Part shown: positions 8,417-17,670 of the stretch, piece after piece | Layout of the letters: each line of letters begins with the position of its first letter | Position numbering within the stretch: the stretch's first letter is position 1 | Assembly: GCF_900156495.1 (NCBI RefSeq) | Contig: NZ_FTNT01000005.1 | Location: 205,126 to 269,125 of the forward strand | DNA: 64,000 nucleotides | Direction: 5' to 3' | From: Williamsia sterculiae | Lineage (GTDB): Bacteria > Actinomycetota > Actinomycetes > Mycobacteriales > Mycobacteriaceae | Made by a program: the position numbers and the translations under genes | Notes under the pieces: model-generated | The model's database searches: none | Told to the model about the DNA's origin: nothing | The model's input: the letters and a program-made list of their open reading frames with translations, nothing else

Positions 8417-9039
8417 TCACCCGCGGTGGTGCCGACGCACACACGGCGCCCGGTTTCGCCGATCCCACCCGGGACGCTCAGCAGGTGTTCCGGGCGGTGC
8501 TCGACGCGATGGCCCATCCCGCGCGCCCGTATCCGGTATCAGCACACACCCTTGCCCCGGAACCGTTGGGGGACACGATGGGTGCAGTCGCCCTGACCCT
8601 GCTCGACGAGGAGACCCGGGTGTGGTTGGGCGGCCCGCTGGCCGGCGAACCCGCGGTCGCGGCCTGGTTGGCTTTCCACACGGGCGCGCGCCGACGCGAT
8701 GATCCGGACGAGGGGGCGTTCGTCCTGACCACCCCCGCCGGGATCCCCGACCTCGATGCGCTCGCACAGGGAACCGAGGAGGCCCCGCACACATCGGCCA
8801 CGGTCGTGCTCGATGTGCGCGGGTGCACGGGCGCGGTGCGTCTCCGAGCGACCGGACCCGGCATCGACGGCGCCGTCGAGATGGACGCCCCCTGGGCCGA
8901 TGACACCTTGGTCGGCCGGTGGCGGGCGAACACCCACCTGTTCCCCCGCGGGGTCGACATCGTGGTGGTCGACGACGGCGGTGTGCTCGGGCTACCGCGC
9001 ACCACCACGCTGACCGCCATCGACGCCGAGGGGTACTGA
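8413..9039 (+). CDS. phnH: Carbon-phosphorus lyase core subunit PhnH
   Basis: 208 residues. The start PGFADPTRDAQQVFRAVLDA followed by MAHPARP is characteristic of PhnH. PhnH is a PLP-transferase-like fold without catalytic lysine that dimerises inside the C-P lyase core. It is translationally coupled to phnG (ATGA overlap) and ends one base before the phnI ATG. Confidence 0.93.
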   Translation: MITRGGADAHTAPGFADPTRDAQQVFRAVLDAMAHPARPYPVSAHTLAPEPLGDTMGAVALTLLDEETRVWLGGPLAGEPAVAAWLAFHTGARRRDDPDEGAFVLTTPAGIPDLDALAQGTEEAPHTSATVVLDVRGCTGAVRLRATGPGIDGAVEMDAPWADDTLVGRWRANTHLFPRGVDIVVVDDGGVLGLPRTTTLTAIDAEGY

Positions 9040-9040
9040 C

Positions 9041-10153
9041 ATGTACGTCGCCGTGAAAGGCGGGGAGAGGGCGATCGCCAACGCCCACGCGCTGCTCGCC
9101 AAGCAGGGACGGGGAGACACCGATGCGGCCGCCATCACCGCGGATCAGGTGTTCGGCCAGATGGGTGTGCTGGTGTCGCGGGTGATGACCGAAGGTTCCC
9201 TCTACGACCCGGTGCTCGCCGCGCGAGCGCTACTACAGGCGCAGGGTGACGTCCTCGAGGCGGTGACACTGATGCGGTCCTACCGCACGACGCTGCCGCG
9301 CTTCGGATACACCGAACCGGTCGACACCGCGGATCTGCCGCCGCAGCGCCGGATCTCGGCCACGTTCAAGGACCTGCCGGGTGGACAGCAGCTCGGGGCC
9401 ACCTTCGACTACACCCACCGGTTGTTCTTCGACGCCGGCACCGACGGCCCCGATCCGCGCACGGCGTCGTCCGACGAATCGACCGCCATGCCCCGGGTCG
9501 CGGACCTGCTCGGTGCCTCCGCGTTGATCGAGCCGGATGCCCGACCCGGGCAGGACGCCGCCGAACCCGGAGACCTCACCCGTGAACCGGCGGAGTTCCC
9601 GATGGACCGCGCGCAGCGGTTGCAGGCTCTCGCCCGGGGTGACGAGGGATTCCTGCTCGGACTGGCGTATTCGAGCCAGCGAGGCTTCGGGTCCACCCAC
9701 CCCTTCGCGGGTGAGATCCGGGTGGGTGAGGTGGAGGTGGAGCTCGACGCACCCGAACTCGGATTCACCGTACCGCTGGGCCGGATCGAGGTCACCGAGT
9801 GCCAGATGGTGAACCAGTTCACCGGGAGCTCCACCGCCCCGGCGCAGTTCACCCGCGGATACGGTCTGGCTTTCGGGCGTAGCGAACGCAAGGCGATGTC
9901 GATGTCGGTGGTGGACCGCGCGCTGCGATCCGCGGAGTTCGACGAAAGGGTCGTGTCCCCGGTACAGGACGAGGAATTCGTCGTCGGTCACAGCGACAAC
10001 GTGCAGGCGACAGGGTTCATCGAACATCTCAAACTGCCGCACTATGTGGACTTCCAGGCCGAGCTGGTGTTGGTTCGGCGGCTCAACCGTGAATTCGCCG
10101 AACGGCGGCAAGCGGTGGATCGTGACGACCCCGATGGGGAGGTTCCGGCGTGA
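9041..10153 (+). CDS. phnI: Carbon-phosphorus lyase core subunit PhnI
   Basis: 370 residues with the PhnI start MYVAVKGGERAI and the later block GLAYSSQRGFGSTHPFAGEI. PhnI is the catalytic core subunit that, with PhnG, PhnH and PhnL, displaces adenine from MgATP to form alpha-D-ribose 1-methylphosphonate 5-triphosphate. Length matches the family. The stop overlaps the phnJ GTG (GTGA). Confidence 0.94.
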   Translation: MYVAVKGGERAIANAHALLAKQGRGDTDAAAITADQVFGQMGVLVSRVMTEGSLYDPVLAARALLQAQGDVLEAVTLMRSYRTTLPRFGYTEPVDTADLPPQRRISATFKDLPGGQQLGATFDYTHRLFFDAGTDGPDPRTASSDESTAMPRVADLLGASALIEPDARPGQDAAEPGDLTREPAEFPMDRAQRLQALARGDEGFLLGLAYSSQRGFGSTHPFAGEIRVGEVEVELDAPELGFTVPLGRIEVTECQMVNQFTGSSTAPAQFTRGYGLAFGRSERKAMSMSVVDRALRSAEFDERVVSPVQDEEFVVGHSDNVQATGFIEHLKLPHYVDFQAELVLVRRLNREFAERRQAVDRDDPDGEVPA

Positions 10154-11031
10154 GTGTGAACGGGATCGAGTACAACATCGGGTACCTCGATGAGCAGACG
10201 AAGCGGATGATCCGCCGGGCGCTTCTCAAAGCCGTTGCCATTCCTGGCTTTCAGGTGCCGTTCGCGAGTCGTGAGGTGCCCATGCCGCGCGGTTGGGGTA
10301 CCGGCGGGGTGCAGGTGACGGCGGCGATCATCGGTGAGTCCGATGTCCTCAAGGTCATCGATCAGGGTGCCGACGACACCACCAACGCCGTCTCGATCCG
10401 GTCGTTCTTCGCGTCGGTGGCCCATGCGGAGACCACCACCCGGACCGATGCGGCCACCATCATCCAGACGCGTCACCGCATCCCGGAGACCCCACTGTCC
10501 GACGGACAGACCATCGTCTACCAGGTGCCGTTGCCGGAGCCACTGGTCTCGCTCGAGCCACGGTCCACCGAGACCCGACGTCTGCATGCACTCGAGGAGT
10601 ACGGCCTGATGTACGTCAAGCTCTACGAGGACATCGCCCGGTTCGGCCACATCGCCAAGACCTACGATTATCCGGTCATGGTCGGCGGGCGCTATCTCAT
10701 GGCACCGTCACCGATCCCCAGCTTCGACAATCCGAAGATGCACATGAGCCCGGCGCTGCAGTTGTTCGGCGCCGGCCGCGAGAAGCGCATATACGCGGTG
10801 CCACCGTTCACCAGCGTGGAGAGCCTGGGATTCGAGGACTTCCCCTTCGAGCCGCAGTATTTTGACGAGCCCTGCTCGATCTGCGGATCCACGGGCAGTT
10901 ATCTCGACGAGATCGTCACCGACGATGCGGGCTGCACCGTGTTCATCTGCTCTGACACCGATCACTGCGACCGTGCGGTCAGCGCGCAGGGCACAGCCCG
11001 ATCCGACGAACCCGAGGAGGGTGCCCGGTGA
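10150..11031 (+). CDS. phnJ: Radical-SAM carbon-phosphorus lyase PhnJ
   Basis: 293 residues, GTG start. PhnJ cleaves the C-P bond of ribose 1-methylphosphonate 5-phosphate with a 4Fe-4S cluster and S-adenosylmethionine. The conserved cysteines are all present with E. coli spacing: Cys242 and Cys245 (EPCSICGS), Cys267 and the catalytic-type Cys273 (FICSDTDHC). The start SVNGIEYNIGYLDEQTKRMI is also characteristic. An additional cysteine (about 262, DDAGC) is not part of the usual set. Coupled to phnI and phnK by 4-bp overlaps. Confidence 0.96.
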   Translation: MSVNGIEYNIGYLDEQTKRMIRRALLKAVAIPGFQVPFASREVPMPRGWGTGGVQVTAAIIGESDVLKVIDQGADDTTNAVSIRSFFASVAHAETTTRTDAATIIQTRHRIPETPLSDGQTIVYQVPLPEPLVSLEPRSTETRRLHALEEYGLMYVKLYEDIARFGHIAKTYDYPVMVGGRYLMAPSPIPSFDNPKMHMSPALQLFGAGREKRIYAVPPFTSVESLGFEDFPFEPQYFDEPCSICGSTGSYLDEIVTDDAGCTVFICSDTDHCDRAVSAQGTARSDEPEEGAR

Positions 11032-11807
11032 ACCACGTCGAACCGTTGCTCAGGGTCCGCGACGCCGGACATCGCTACGGTGACCGTTTCGGTTGTCGCG
11101 GTGTTGATTTCGATCTGTGGCCGGGTGAGGTGATCGCCGTGGTCGGGGAGTCCGGATCCGGGAAGTCGACTCTGCTGGGGACACTCGCGCAGCGGTTGGA
11201 CCTGTCCGAGGGTTCCATCCGATACGGCAGGACCGACGGTGAGTCGGTCGACCTCGGACACCTCGGAGAGAGCGCGGTCCGGCGTCTGTGGCGCAGCGAG
11301 TGGGGTTTCGTGCACCAGGACCCGGCCGACGGGCTGCGGATGCATGTCAGCGCCGGTGGGAACGTCGGCGAGCCGCTGATGGCCGACGGATGGCGTCACT
11401 ACGGACGCATACGGGAGGTCGCGGCGCACTGGTTGCAGCGCGTCGAGATCCCGGTCGACCGTATCGACGATCATCCGACGACGTTCTCCGGCGGTATGCG
11501 GCAACGGTTGCAGATCGCACGTAACCTGGTGATCTCGCCGCGCCTGGTGTTCATGGACGAGCCGACGAGCGGTCTCGACGTGTCGGTACAGGCCAGGTTG
11601 CTCGATCTGATCCGCGGGCTGGTCTCGGAATTCGGTTTGTCGGTGGTGATCGTCACCCATGACCTGGCGGTCGCCCGGTTGATCTCGCACCGGACCCTCG
11701 TGATGAAGGACGGCAGGGTCATCGAATCCGGTCTCACGGATCGTGTGCTGGACGACCCGCATGCCGCGTACACCCAGTTGCTCGTCTCCTCGATCTTGCA
11801 AGGATGA
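11028..11807 (+). CDS. phnK: C-P lyase ATP-binding protein PhnK
   Basis: 259 residues, ABC-type ATPase: Walker A GESGSGKST, Q-loop HQDPADGLRM, signature FSGGMRQRLQIARNL, Walker B LVFMDEPTSGLD and switch His in VTHDLA. The DGLRM sequence after the Q-loop is usual for PhnK. PhnK docks on the C-P lyase core rather than on a membrane permease. GTG start overlaps the phnJ TGA; phnL follows after 7 bp. Confidence 0.93.
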   Translation: MNHVEPLLRVRDAGHRYGDRFGCRGVDFDLWPGEVIAVVGESGSGKSTLLGTLAQRLDLSEGSIRYGRTDGESVDLGHLGESAVRRLWRSEWGFVHQDPADGLRMHVSAGGNVGEPLMADGWRHYGRIREVAAHWLQRVEIPVDRIDDHPTTFSGGMRQRLQIARNLVISPRLVFMDEPTSGLDVSVQARLLDLIRGLVSEFGLSVVIVTHDLAVARLISHRTLVMKDGRVIESGLTDRVLDDPHAAYTQLLVSSILQG

Positions 11808-11814
11808 ACCGCCG

Positions 11815-12537
11815 ATGACCGTTCCCACCTCCCCCGTGCTGAGCGTCTCGGGGGTCGACAAGTCGTTCACCATGCATCTGCAAGGGGGTCAACGACTCAC
11901 CGTGCTGCGGGACCTGGCGCTGGCTGTGGCGCCCGGTGAATGCGTGGTGCTCGCAGGCGCATCCGGAGTGGGCAAGAGCACGATCCTCAAACTGGTCTAC
12001 GGCAACTATGCCGCCGACCGCGGACGGATCGTGGTGCGGATGGCCGGCACCGACGTCGACCTGGTCGACGCGGACCCGCGCGTGGTGTTGGCCGCTCGCC
12101 GCGACGTGATGGGGTACGTCAGCCAGTTCCTGCGCTGTGTCCCACGCGTGCCGACCATCGACGTGGTGGCCGAGCCGCTGATCGTGCGGGGGGTGAAGGC
12201 AGAGGAGGCAACACAGCGCGCGGCGGACATGCTCACCCGGCTGTCCATCCCGTCCCGACTGTGGTCGCTGCCACCGGCGACCTTCTCGGGCGGTGAGCAA
12301 CAGCGGGTCAACATCGCCCGAGGCTTCCTCCCGGAGTTGCCCCTGTTGCTTCTCGACGAGCCGACGGCGTCGCTCGATGCCCGCAACCGGGAAGCGGTGG
12401 CCGAGTTGATCGCCGAGAAGCGCGCCAAACGGGTGGGCATGCTGGGCATCTTCCACGACGCGGACATCCGCGATGCCGTGGCCGACCGTCTGGTCGACGT
12501 GGAAGCCTTCGCGCCGCAGCCGGGGGTCGCGGCATGA
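11815..12537 (+). CDS. phnL: C-P lyase ATP-binding protein PhnL
   Basis: 240 residues from MTVPTSPVLSV; a longer open frame begins inside phnK and is not credible. ABC ATPase motifs: Walker A GASGVGKST, Q-loop VSQFLRCVPRVP, signature FSGGEQQRVNIARGF, Walker B LLLLDEPTASLD and switch His in IFHDADIR. PhnL is required for the first step, formation of the ribose 1-alkylphosphonate triphosphate. The stop overlaps the DUF1045 start. Confidence 0.93.
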   Translation: MTVPTSPVLSVSGVDKSFTMHLQGGQRLTVLRDLALAVAPGECVVLAGASGVGKSTILKLVYGNYAADRGRIVVRMAGTDVDLVDADPRVVLAARRDVMGYVSQFLRCVPRVPTIDVVAEPLIVRGVKAEEATQRAADMLTRLSIPSRLWSLPPATFSGGEQQRVNIARGFLPELPLLLLDEPTASLDARNREAVAELIAEKRAKRVGMLGIFHDADIRDAVADRLVDVEAFAPQPGVAA

Positions 12538-13307
12538 CCGGTCGCGTCGCGATCTACGCGGCACCGGGGGTGCGTGACGGCGACCCCGACGCGACGCGAC
12601 TACGGGCACGGGCCGAATCGTGGCTGGGACGATCGGTGGACGGGGGCAGCCCGGATCCCGTATTGCCATCGGGATGGACCCGTGGCGACGTCGACGAGAT
12701 CACCGTGGATGCCCGTAGATACGGATTCCACGGCACACTGAAGCCCCCCTTCCGCCCGGCCGCGGGCACGACGCTCGCCGAACTCGAGCGGGAGATCGAG
12801 CGGTTCGCGGCGGGGAGGGATGCGGTGACCGTCCCCGAGCTCACCTGCATCCGTCTCGGACGCTTCTTCGCTCTGGTGCCCGGCGCGGACGCCCCGGACC
12901 TGCATCGATTGGCCGATGAGGTGGTGACCCGATTCGACCGATTCCGGTCACCCGCCACCGACACCGAGATCGCCCGACGCCGACCCGACACCCTCTCGCC
13001 GCGGCAGCGCGAGCTGCTGGCGACCTGGGGCTACCCGTACGTGTTGGACGAGTTCCGTTTCCACCTGACGCTGACCGATCGCATCCCACCCGAGCGGCAG
13101 CGCGCGGTGGGCGAGACCCTCGAGGGGTGGTTCGCCGACTCGATCGGACGAACCATTCCCGTCGACGCGCTGGCCTTGTTCACCGAGGCAGCACCGGGGG
13201 CGCCGTTCCGCCTGCACTCCGTGCACCCGCTGCGACCCGCCAACCACCGTGCCGCAGGCACCGAAGACGACCGTGCCGCAGGCACCGACACCGAAGGAAT
13301 CCGATGA
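12534..13307 (+). CDS. DUF1045 phosphonate-operon protein, 2H phosphoesterase type
   Basis: 257 residues. Two HxT/S-like motifs, HGTLKPPF (about residue 64) and FHLTLTDRI (about residue 180), define the 2H phosphoesterase fold, and YAAPG at the start is typical of the DUF1045 family often found in phn operons. E. coli uses PhnP to open 5-phosphoribosyl 1,2-cyclic phosphate; no phnP is present in this window. A 2H enzyme is chemically suited to cyclic phosphodiester hydrolysis, so this protein may take PhnP's place (inference). Coupled to phnL and phnM by 4-bp overlaps. The C-terminus carries a short 24-base tandem duplication. Confidence 0.85.
   Translation: MTGRVAIYAAPGVRDGDPDATRLRARAESWLGRSVDGGSPDPVLPSGWTRGDVDEITVDARRYGFHGTLKPPFRPAAGTTLAELEREIERFAAGRDAVTVPELTCIRLGRFFALVPGADAPDLHRLADEVVTRFDRFRSPATDTEIARRRPDTLSPRQRELLATWGYPYVLDEFRFHLTLTDRIPPERQRAVGETLEGWFADSIGRTIPVDALALFTEAAPGAPFRLHSVHPLRPANHRAAGTEDDRAAGTDTEGIR
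13246..13288 (+). repeat. 24-base tandem repeat at the end of the DUF1045 gene
   Basis: Unit accgtgccgcaggcaccgaa plus four bases occurs 1.8 times in register, giving RAAGTEDD then RAAGTDT in the protein. It is in frame (8 codons), so copy-number changes would only lengthen or shorten the tail. Confidence 0.7.
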
Positions 13308-14473
13308 GTTCCGAGACCGTGCTCACCCATGCCCGGATCGTCACCGACGACGAGGTCGTCACGGGCTCGATCCTGATCCGTGACGGACGCATCGCCGACA
13401 TCAGCAACAATCAGCTCGCATGGGGTGAGGACGTCGGCGGGGATCTGTTACTACCCGGCCTGGTCGAATTGCACACCGACCACCTGGAATCCCACGCACG
13501 CCCACGCCCCGGGACCAACTGGGATCCGGTGCCCGCCGTGCTCTCCCACGACGTGCAGCTCGTCGGCTCCGGGGTGACCAGTGTGTTCGACGCCATCCGG
13601 ATAGGGGTACTCGAAGGGCGCGACGACGCCACCGCGCAGGCCCGCTCACTGGCCGACGCCATCGAACACGTCTGCGCGCACGGCATCGCCCGCGCCGACC
13701 ATTTCGTCCACCTGCGCTGTGAGGTGGCCGCACCCGGGACCGTCGCCGAATTCGAGGCTTTCGATGACGTCAGGTCGGTGCGGCTGGCGTCGTTGATGGA
13801 CCACACCCCGGGACAACGGCAGTATGCCGACGTCGAAGCCTTCCGTCGATACATGGTGGGTAAGGGCCGGGTCACCAACGACGAGTTCGAGCCGCTGATC
13901 ATCACCCTCAAAGAGGTCGCCGCCCAGTACTCCGTGCCGAACAGCAAGGCCATCGCCGCGCTCGCCGCCGATCGGGGCATCACGCTGGCCGCACACGACG
14001 ACGCCACCGACGAGCACGTCGCCGAATCCGTGGCGCTGGGTGTACGCATCTCGGAGTTCCCCACCACCGTGGTGGCGGCCCGTGCGGCCAGGGCGGCCGA
14101 CCAGCTCATCGTGATGGGTGCGCCGAACATCGTACGCGGCGGGAGTCAGTCGGGGAACGTCGCCGCGACCGAACTCCTCTCGTCGGACCTTCTGGACATC
14201 CTCTCGTCGGACTACGTGCCCGCGAGCCCGCTGCAGGCGATCGTGCAACTCCACGCCGACGGGATCCTCTCCCTGATCGACGGTGTGAAGCTCGTCAGTG
14301 GCAACCCGGCCCGCGCGGTCGGGCTGGACGATCGCGGATCGATTACCCGCGGCAAGCGCGCGGATCTGGTTCGGGTGCAGGTCCATTCGCTGTCCGCGAA
14401 CGAGCGTCATCCGCAGGGTCGGGCGGTCCCGGTGGTGCGCGCCGTGTACCGCGAGGGTGCCCGCGTCTCATGA
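13304..14473 (+). CDS. phnM: Alpha-D-ribose 1-methylphosphonate 5-triphosphate diphosphatase
   Basis: 389 residues from the ATG overlapping the preceding TGA. It is an amidohydrolase-superfamily protein with metal motif LPGLVELHTDHLESHARPRP, ITLAAHDDAT and a C-terminal NPARAVGL-RGKRADLV block. PhnM removes diphosphate from the ribose triphosphate intermediate so that PhnJ can act. Start chosen for coupling; a longer open frame inside the previous gene is dismissed. Confidence 0.94.
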   Translation: MSSETVLTHARIVTDDEVVTGSILIRDGRIADISNNQLAWGEDVGGDLLLPGLVELHTDHLESHARPRPGTNWDPVPAVLSHDVQLVGSGVTSVFDAIRIGVLEGRDDATAQARSLADAIEHVCAHGIARADHFVHLRCEVAAPGTVAEFEAFDDVRSVRLASLMDHTPGQRQYADVEAFRRYMVGKGRVTNDEFEPLIITLKEVAAQYSVPNSKAIAALAADRGITLAAHDDATDEHVAESVALGVRISEFPTTVVAARAARAADQLIVMGAPNIVRGGSQSGNVAATELLSSDLLDILSSDYVPASPLQAIVQLHADGILSLIDGVKLVSGNPARAVGLDDRGSITRGKRADLVRVQVHSLSANERHPQGRAVPVVRAVYREGARVS

Positions 14474-15066
14474 CAGACCGCATCGGCCCGGGGTACTTCG
14501 TCGCGGTGACCGGGGCGAGCGGGGTCGGTAAGGACGCTCTGCTGGACGCGGCGCGGTGGCGGTGTCCCTCCGCCGTGGTGTTCCCACAGCGGACGATCAC
14601 CCGGCCGACGGGTCCCGGCGAGGATTACCGATCGGTTGATGAGGCCGAGTTCGTCACCGCTCGTGCGCGGGGCGAATTCGCCGTCAGCTGGCAAGCACAC
14701 GGACTGCACTACGGCATACCTGCGTCCATCGACCAACCGGTTCGCGCCGGAGGTGTGGTGGTGGCCAACGTGTCCCGCGGTGCCATCGATGATCTGCGGG
14801 ACCGGTACGAGAACGTCGTCGAGGTGCGGATCACCGTCTCGGAGGAGACCCGGGAACGTCGGCTGCGGGAACGACGGAGGGAATCCGCCGACGACGTGGC
14901 CGGTCGCCTGGCGCGCACCGATCCCGGCCTGGGTCGACAGGTGGATCATCAGATTCACAACGACGGAGTCGTCGAGGCGGGAGCGGCACAACTGGTGGAC
15001 ATCGTCACCCGTCGCGTCAGAGCAGCGGAGGTCGGCTCCCCGCGGTCAGCGGAAGACGTGACGTAA
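14470..15066 (+). CDS. phnN: Ribose 1,5-bisphosphate phosphokinase
   Basis: 198 residues, guanylate-kinase-like: P-loop VTGASGVGKDALLDAAR, lid region RTITRPTGPGEDYRSVDEAEF and REIT-like VRITVSEETRERRLRER. PhnN converts ribose 1,5-bisphosphate to PRPP, the last step that returns the ribose to nucleotide metabolism. It ends the plus-strand operon and its final 21 bases overlap tail-to-tail with phnE. Confidence 0.92.
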   Translation: MTDRIGPGYFVAVTGASGVGKDALLDAARWRCPSAVVFPQRTITRPTGPGEDYRSVDEAEFVTARARGEFAVSWQAHGLHYGIPASIDQPVRAGGVVVANVSRGAIDDLRDRYENVVEVRITVSEETRERRLRERRRESADDVAGRLARTDPGLGRQVDHQIHNDGVVEAGAAQLVDIVTRRVRAAEVGSPRSAEDVT

Positions 15067-16779
15067 CCAGGTGGCGACACCCTCGAGGACCAGCACGGTG
15101 GCGATCACCATGAACACCAGCGTGGTCACCTGACCGTGCAGCGTCAACACGGTGGACGCGTTGGTCAGGTAGTACCCGATGCCGCTACCACCGACGATGC
15201 CCAGCAGGGTGGCCGCGCGGATGTTGGTGTCGACGAGGTACAGCGTGTTGCTGATGACCGGCGGGAGACCGCGCGGCCAGGTGGCGGCCAGATAGCGTTG
15301 TGAGCGCGTGGCGCCGACGGCGGTGAGTGCCCGCTCCGGGCCGTGGGGGAGCTCCTCCAGCGAATCGGCGATCAGCTTGCCCAACAGGCCGATTCCGCCG
15401 AACGCCAACGCCACTACCCCGGCTTGGTTACCCAACCCGGTCACCATGATCAGGAAGATGGCCAACACCAGTTCCGGCACGCCACGGAAGACCACGAGAA
15501 GCACCCGCAAAGCGTTGCGGACCTTGCCGTTGGGGGCGACGTTGCGTGCCGCGAGCGATCCGCAGACGAGCGCGAGCACAAGAGAGATGAGTGCGGCCGC
15601 GAAGGCGACTTTGACGGTCACCAACAGCGCCGTGCCGAATTCACCGGCGGTGTGGCTCCCGAAGTTCGGCGGCCAGAAGCTCTGCAGGGTGGGGATGACG
15701 TATTTCCAGCTGATCTGCGAGAAGTCGACGTCGGCCATCCAATAACTGGCGATGAGGATCACCACCGCGATGATCACCCAACCCAGGTTGCCTACCCGGT
15801 CCCGGGTCCAGGGGCGGGTGAGCATCGAGTCCGGTGAGACCGCCGGGACGTCACCGCGGTCGCGTTGCGGTACCGGTCGATTGCGGGTCGCCGCGCGCAC
15901 CACTCGGTCGCCGATTCCCTTACCGGTCGGGGTGACGCCGAGGAGGTTGCGACGGATGGTCGACGACACGACCTCCAACACGACGCAGAGGACGAAGATC
16001 ACACCGGCGATCCCGAGTCCGCGACCGTAACCGGTGGGGAAGTCGGCGAAGGCGTTGCGCATCGCGTATCCGAGGCCGCCGACCCCCGCGTACCCCAGGA
16101 TGGCGGAGCCGCGCAGGTTGATGTCGAAGCGGTGGAGCATCGTCGCGATCCACGAGGGCAGCACCTGTGGGAAGACCGCGGACCAGAACTCCTGCGCCTT
16201 GCCCGCACCCGTCGCGCGCACCGCGAGTTGCGGACCGTGGTCGATCTGTTCGATGGCGTCGGCGAACAGTTTCGAGATCATCCCGATCGAGTGGATGCCG
16301 ATGGCGAACACGCCCGGCAGCGGACTGCCCAGGGCGAAAGTGAGGGAGAACGCCAGCGCGAGTACGACGTCCGGCACCGCACGGGTGACCACGGCGATGG
16401 TCCGACCGACAACCTGTAACCAGCGGGCCGGACTGGTGTTGGCCGCGGTGACGTAGGCGACCGGCACCGAGATGATCGTGGCGAGAGCGGTGCCCAGTAC
16501 GACTATGCCCAGGGTGAGTCCGATCAGGTATGCGAGGTCGGCGGGACCCGGCACACTGATGGGGTCCATGAGGCGGAAGACCTTGGTCGCGTTCTCCACC
16601 GACGACAGCAGGTTGTCAACCGTGAACCCCAGGGTGGCGATCGAGTACGCACCGAAAGCGATCATGGCCGCGATGACGACCGTCCCGCAGATTCTGGCGA
16701 TGTCCACCGGACGGTGTGGAATCGGACCCCGGGGACCGTCGACCGCTGTCGATCGAGTGTCGACGTCGGTGGCGGTCAC
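15046..16779 (-). CDS. phnE: Phosphonate ABC transporter permease, fused tandem PhnE
   Basis: 577 residues, twice the usual PhnE length. Two complete BPD-type permease halves (about residues 25-275 and 310-577) each contain an EAA-like loop: ADAIEQIDHGPQLAVRATGA in the first and ADSLEELPHGPERALTAVGA in the second. Most genomes encode two PhnE chains or one homodimerising chain; here both are joined by a hydrophilic linker rich in Arg and Pro. It forms the membrane channel with PhnC and PhnD for phosphonate import. Start overlaps phnC stop. Confidence 0.92.
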   Translation of the reverse strand: MTATDVDTRSTAVDGPRGPIPHRPVDIARICGTVVIAAMIAFGAYSIATLGFTVDNLLSSVENATKVFRLMDPISVPGPADLAYLIGLTLGIVVLGTALATIISVPVAYVTAANTSPARWLQVVGRTIAVVTRAVPDVVLALAFSLTFALGSPLPGVFAIGIHSIGMISKLFADAIEQIDHGPQLAVRATGAGKAQEFWSAVFPQVLPSWIATMLHRFDINLRGSAILGYAGVGGLGYAMRNAFADFPTGYGRGLGIAGVIFVLCVVLEVVSSTIRRNLLGVTPTGKGIGDRVVRAATRNRPVPQRDRGDVPAVSPDSMLTRPWTRDRVGNLGWVIIAVVILIASYWMADVDFSQISWKYVIPTLQSFWPPNFGSHTAGEFGTALLVTVKVAFAAALISLVLALVCGSLAARNVAPNGKVRNALRVLLVVFRGVPELVLAIFLIMVTGLGNQAGVVALAFGGIGLLGKLIADSLEELPHGPERALTAVGATRSQRYLAATWPRGLPPVISNTLYLVDTNIRAATLLGIVGGSGIGYYLTNASTVLTLHGQVTTLVFMVIATVLVLEGVATWLRHVFR

Positions 16780-17651
16780 GAGTGTGGTGATCCGCGAAGG
16801 ATGTCGACGACGGCCGAGTCGGTGACGTCGATCGACCCGAGTTCGGTCTCTATCGCGGTGAGTTCGGCGGTGGAGGATGCGACCCGTCCGTAGATCTCCA
16901 TCACCTGGGACTTGTCGAGATCGACCGTCGAGGTGTTGAGGACCACCTCACCGTGACGGAGTCCGATCACCCGGTCCGACCACGTCAACGCGAGGTCGAC
17001 CTGATGCAGACTGCAGATGACGGTGAGGCCCTCGTCGGCGGCGATCTCCCGGATCAAGCGCATCACCTGGTCACTGGAATCCGGGTCCAGGCTGGCAACG
17101 GGCTCGTCGGCGAGCAGGATCTCCGGGTTCTGCATCAACGCCCGGGCGATCGCGACCCGCTGCTGCTGGCCGCCGGACAACTGGTCGGCACGGTTGTACG
17201 CCTTCTCCAACAGGCCGACGCGTTCGAGATGGCCGAGCGCGGTCAGCCGCGACGACCGTGGATATGACCACAGGCCCAGACGCGGACCGCGCAGGGTCGA
17301 CAGGGTTCCCGTCAGGACATTCTCCAGCACGGTGAGCGACCCGACGAGTTCGAACTGTTGGAAGATGATGCCGACTCGACGGCGCAGCGCACGTAAAGCT
17401 TTGGGGCGCAGCGTGGTGACGTTCTCGCCCAGCACGGTGATCGCACCGGAGGTGGGTCTCTCCAGGCCGTTGAGGTGGCGTAGCAGGGTGGACTTCCCGG
17501 ATCCGGACCGGCCGAGCAACGCGACGACCTCCCCCGGTTGCACGGTGACGCTCACCTCGCGCAACGCGCGCATACGGCCGAAGTCCTTGGTGACGTCCGT
17601 GGTGGAGATGACGGGTGTGGAGGTGTTCGGGGTGGTCGTCGCGCTGGTCAC
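16776..17651 (-). CDS. phnC: Phosphonate ABC transporter ATP-binding protein
   Basis: 291 residues from a GTG (VTSATTTPNT); the upstream extension of the frame is Arg/Ser/Pro-rich shadow. Walker A GRSGSGKST, Q-loop IIFQQFELVGSLTVLENVL, signature LSGGQQQRVAIARAL, Walker B ILLADEPVASLD, switch His in CSLHQVDLA. The sequence GRL.LGLWSYP before the signature is usual in PhnC. It lies 19 bp downstream of phnD and overlaps phnE, forming phnDCE. Confidence 0.93.
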   Translation of the reverse strand: MTSATTTPNTSTPVISTTDVTKDFGRMRALREVSVTVQPGEVVALLGRSGSGKSTLLRHLNGLERPTSGAITVLGENVTTLRPKALRALRRRVGIIFQQFELVGSLTVLENVLTGTLSTLRGPRLGLWSYPRSSRLTALGHLERVGLLEKAYNRADQLSGGQQQRVAIARALMQNPEILLADEPVASLDPDSSDQVMRLIREIAADEGLTVICSLHQVDLALTWSDRVIGLRHGEVVLNTSTVDLDKSQVMEIYGRVASSTAELTAIETELGSIDVTDSAVVDILRGSPHS

Positions 17652-17670
17652 GGGTGAGCCCTTCGGTGGT

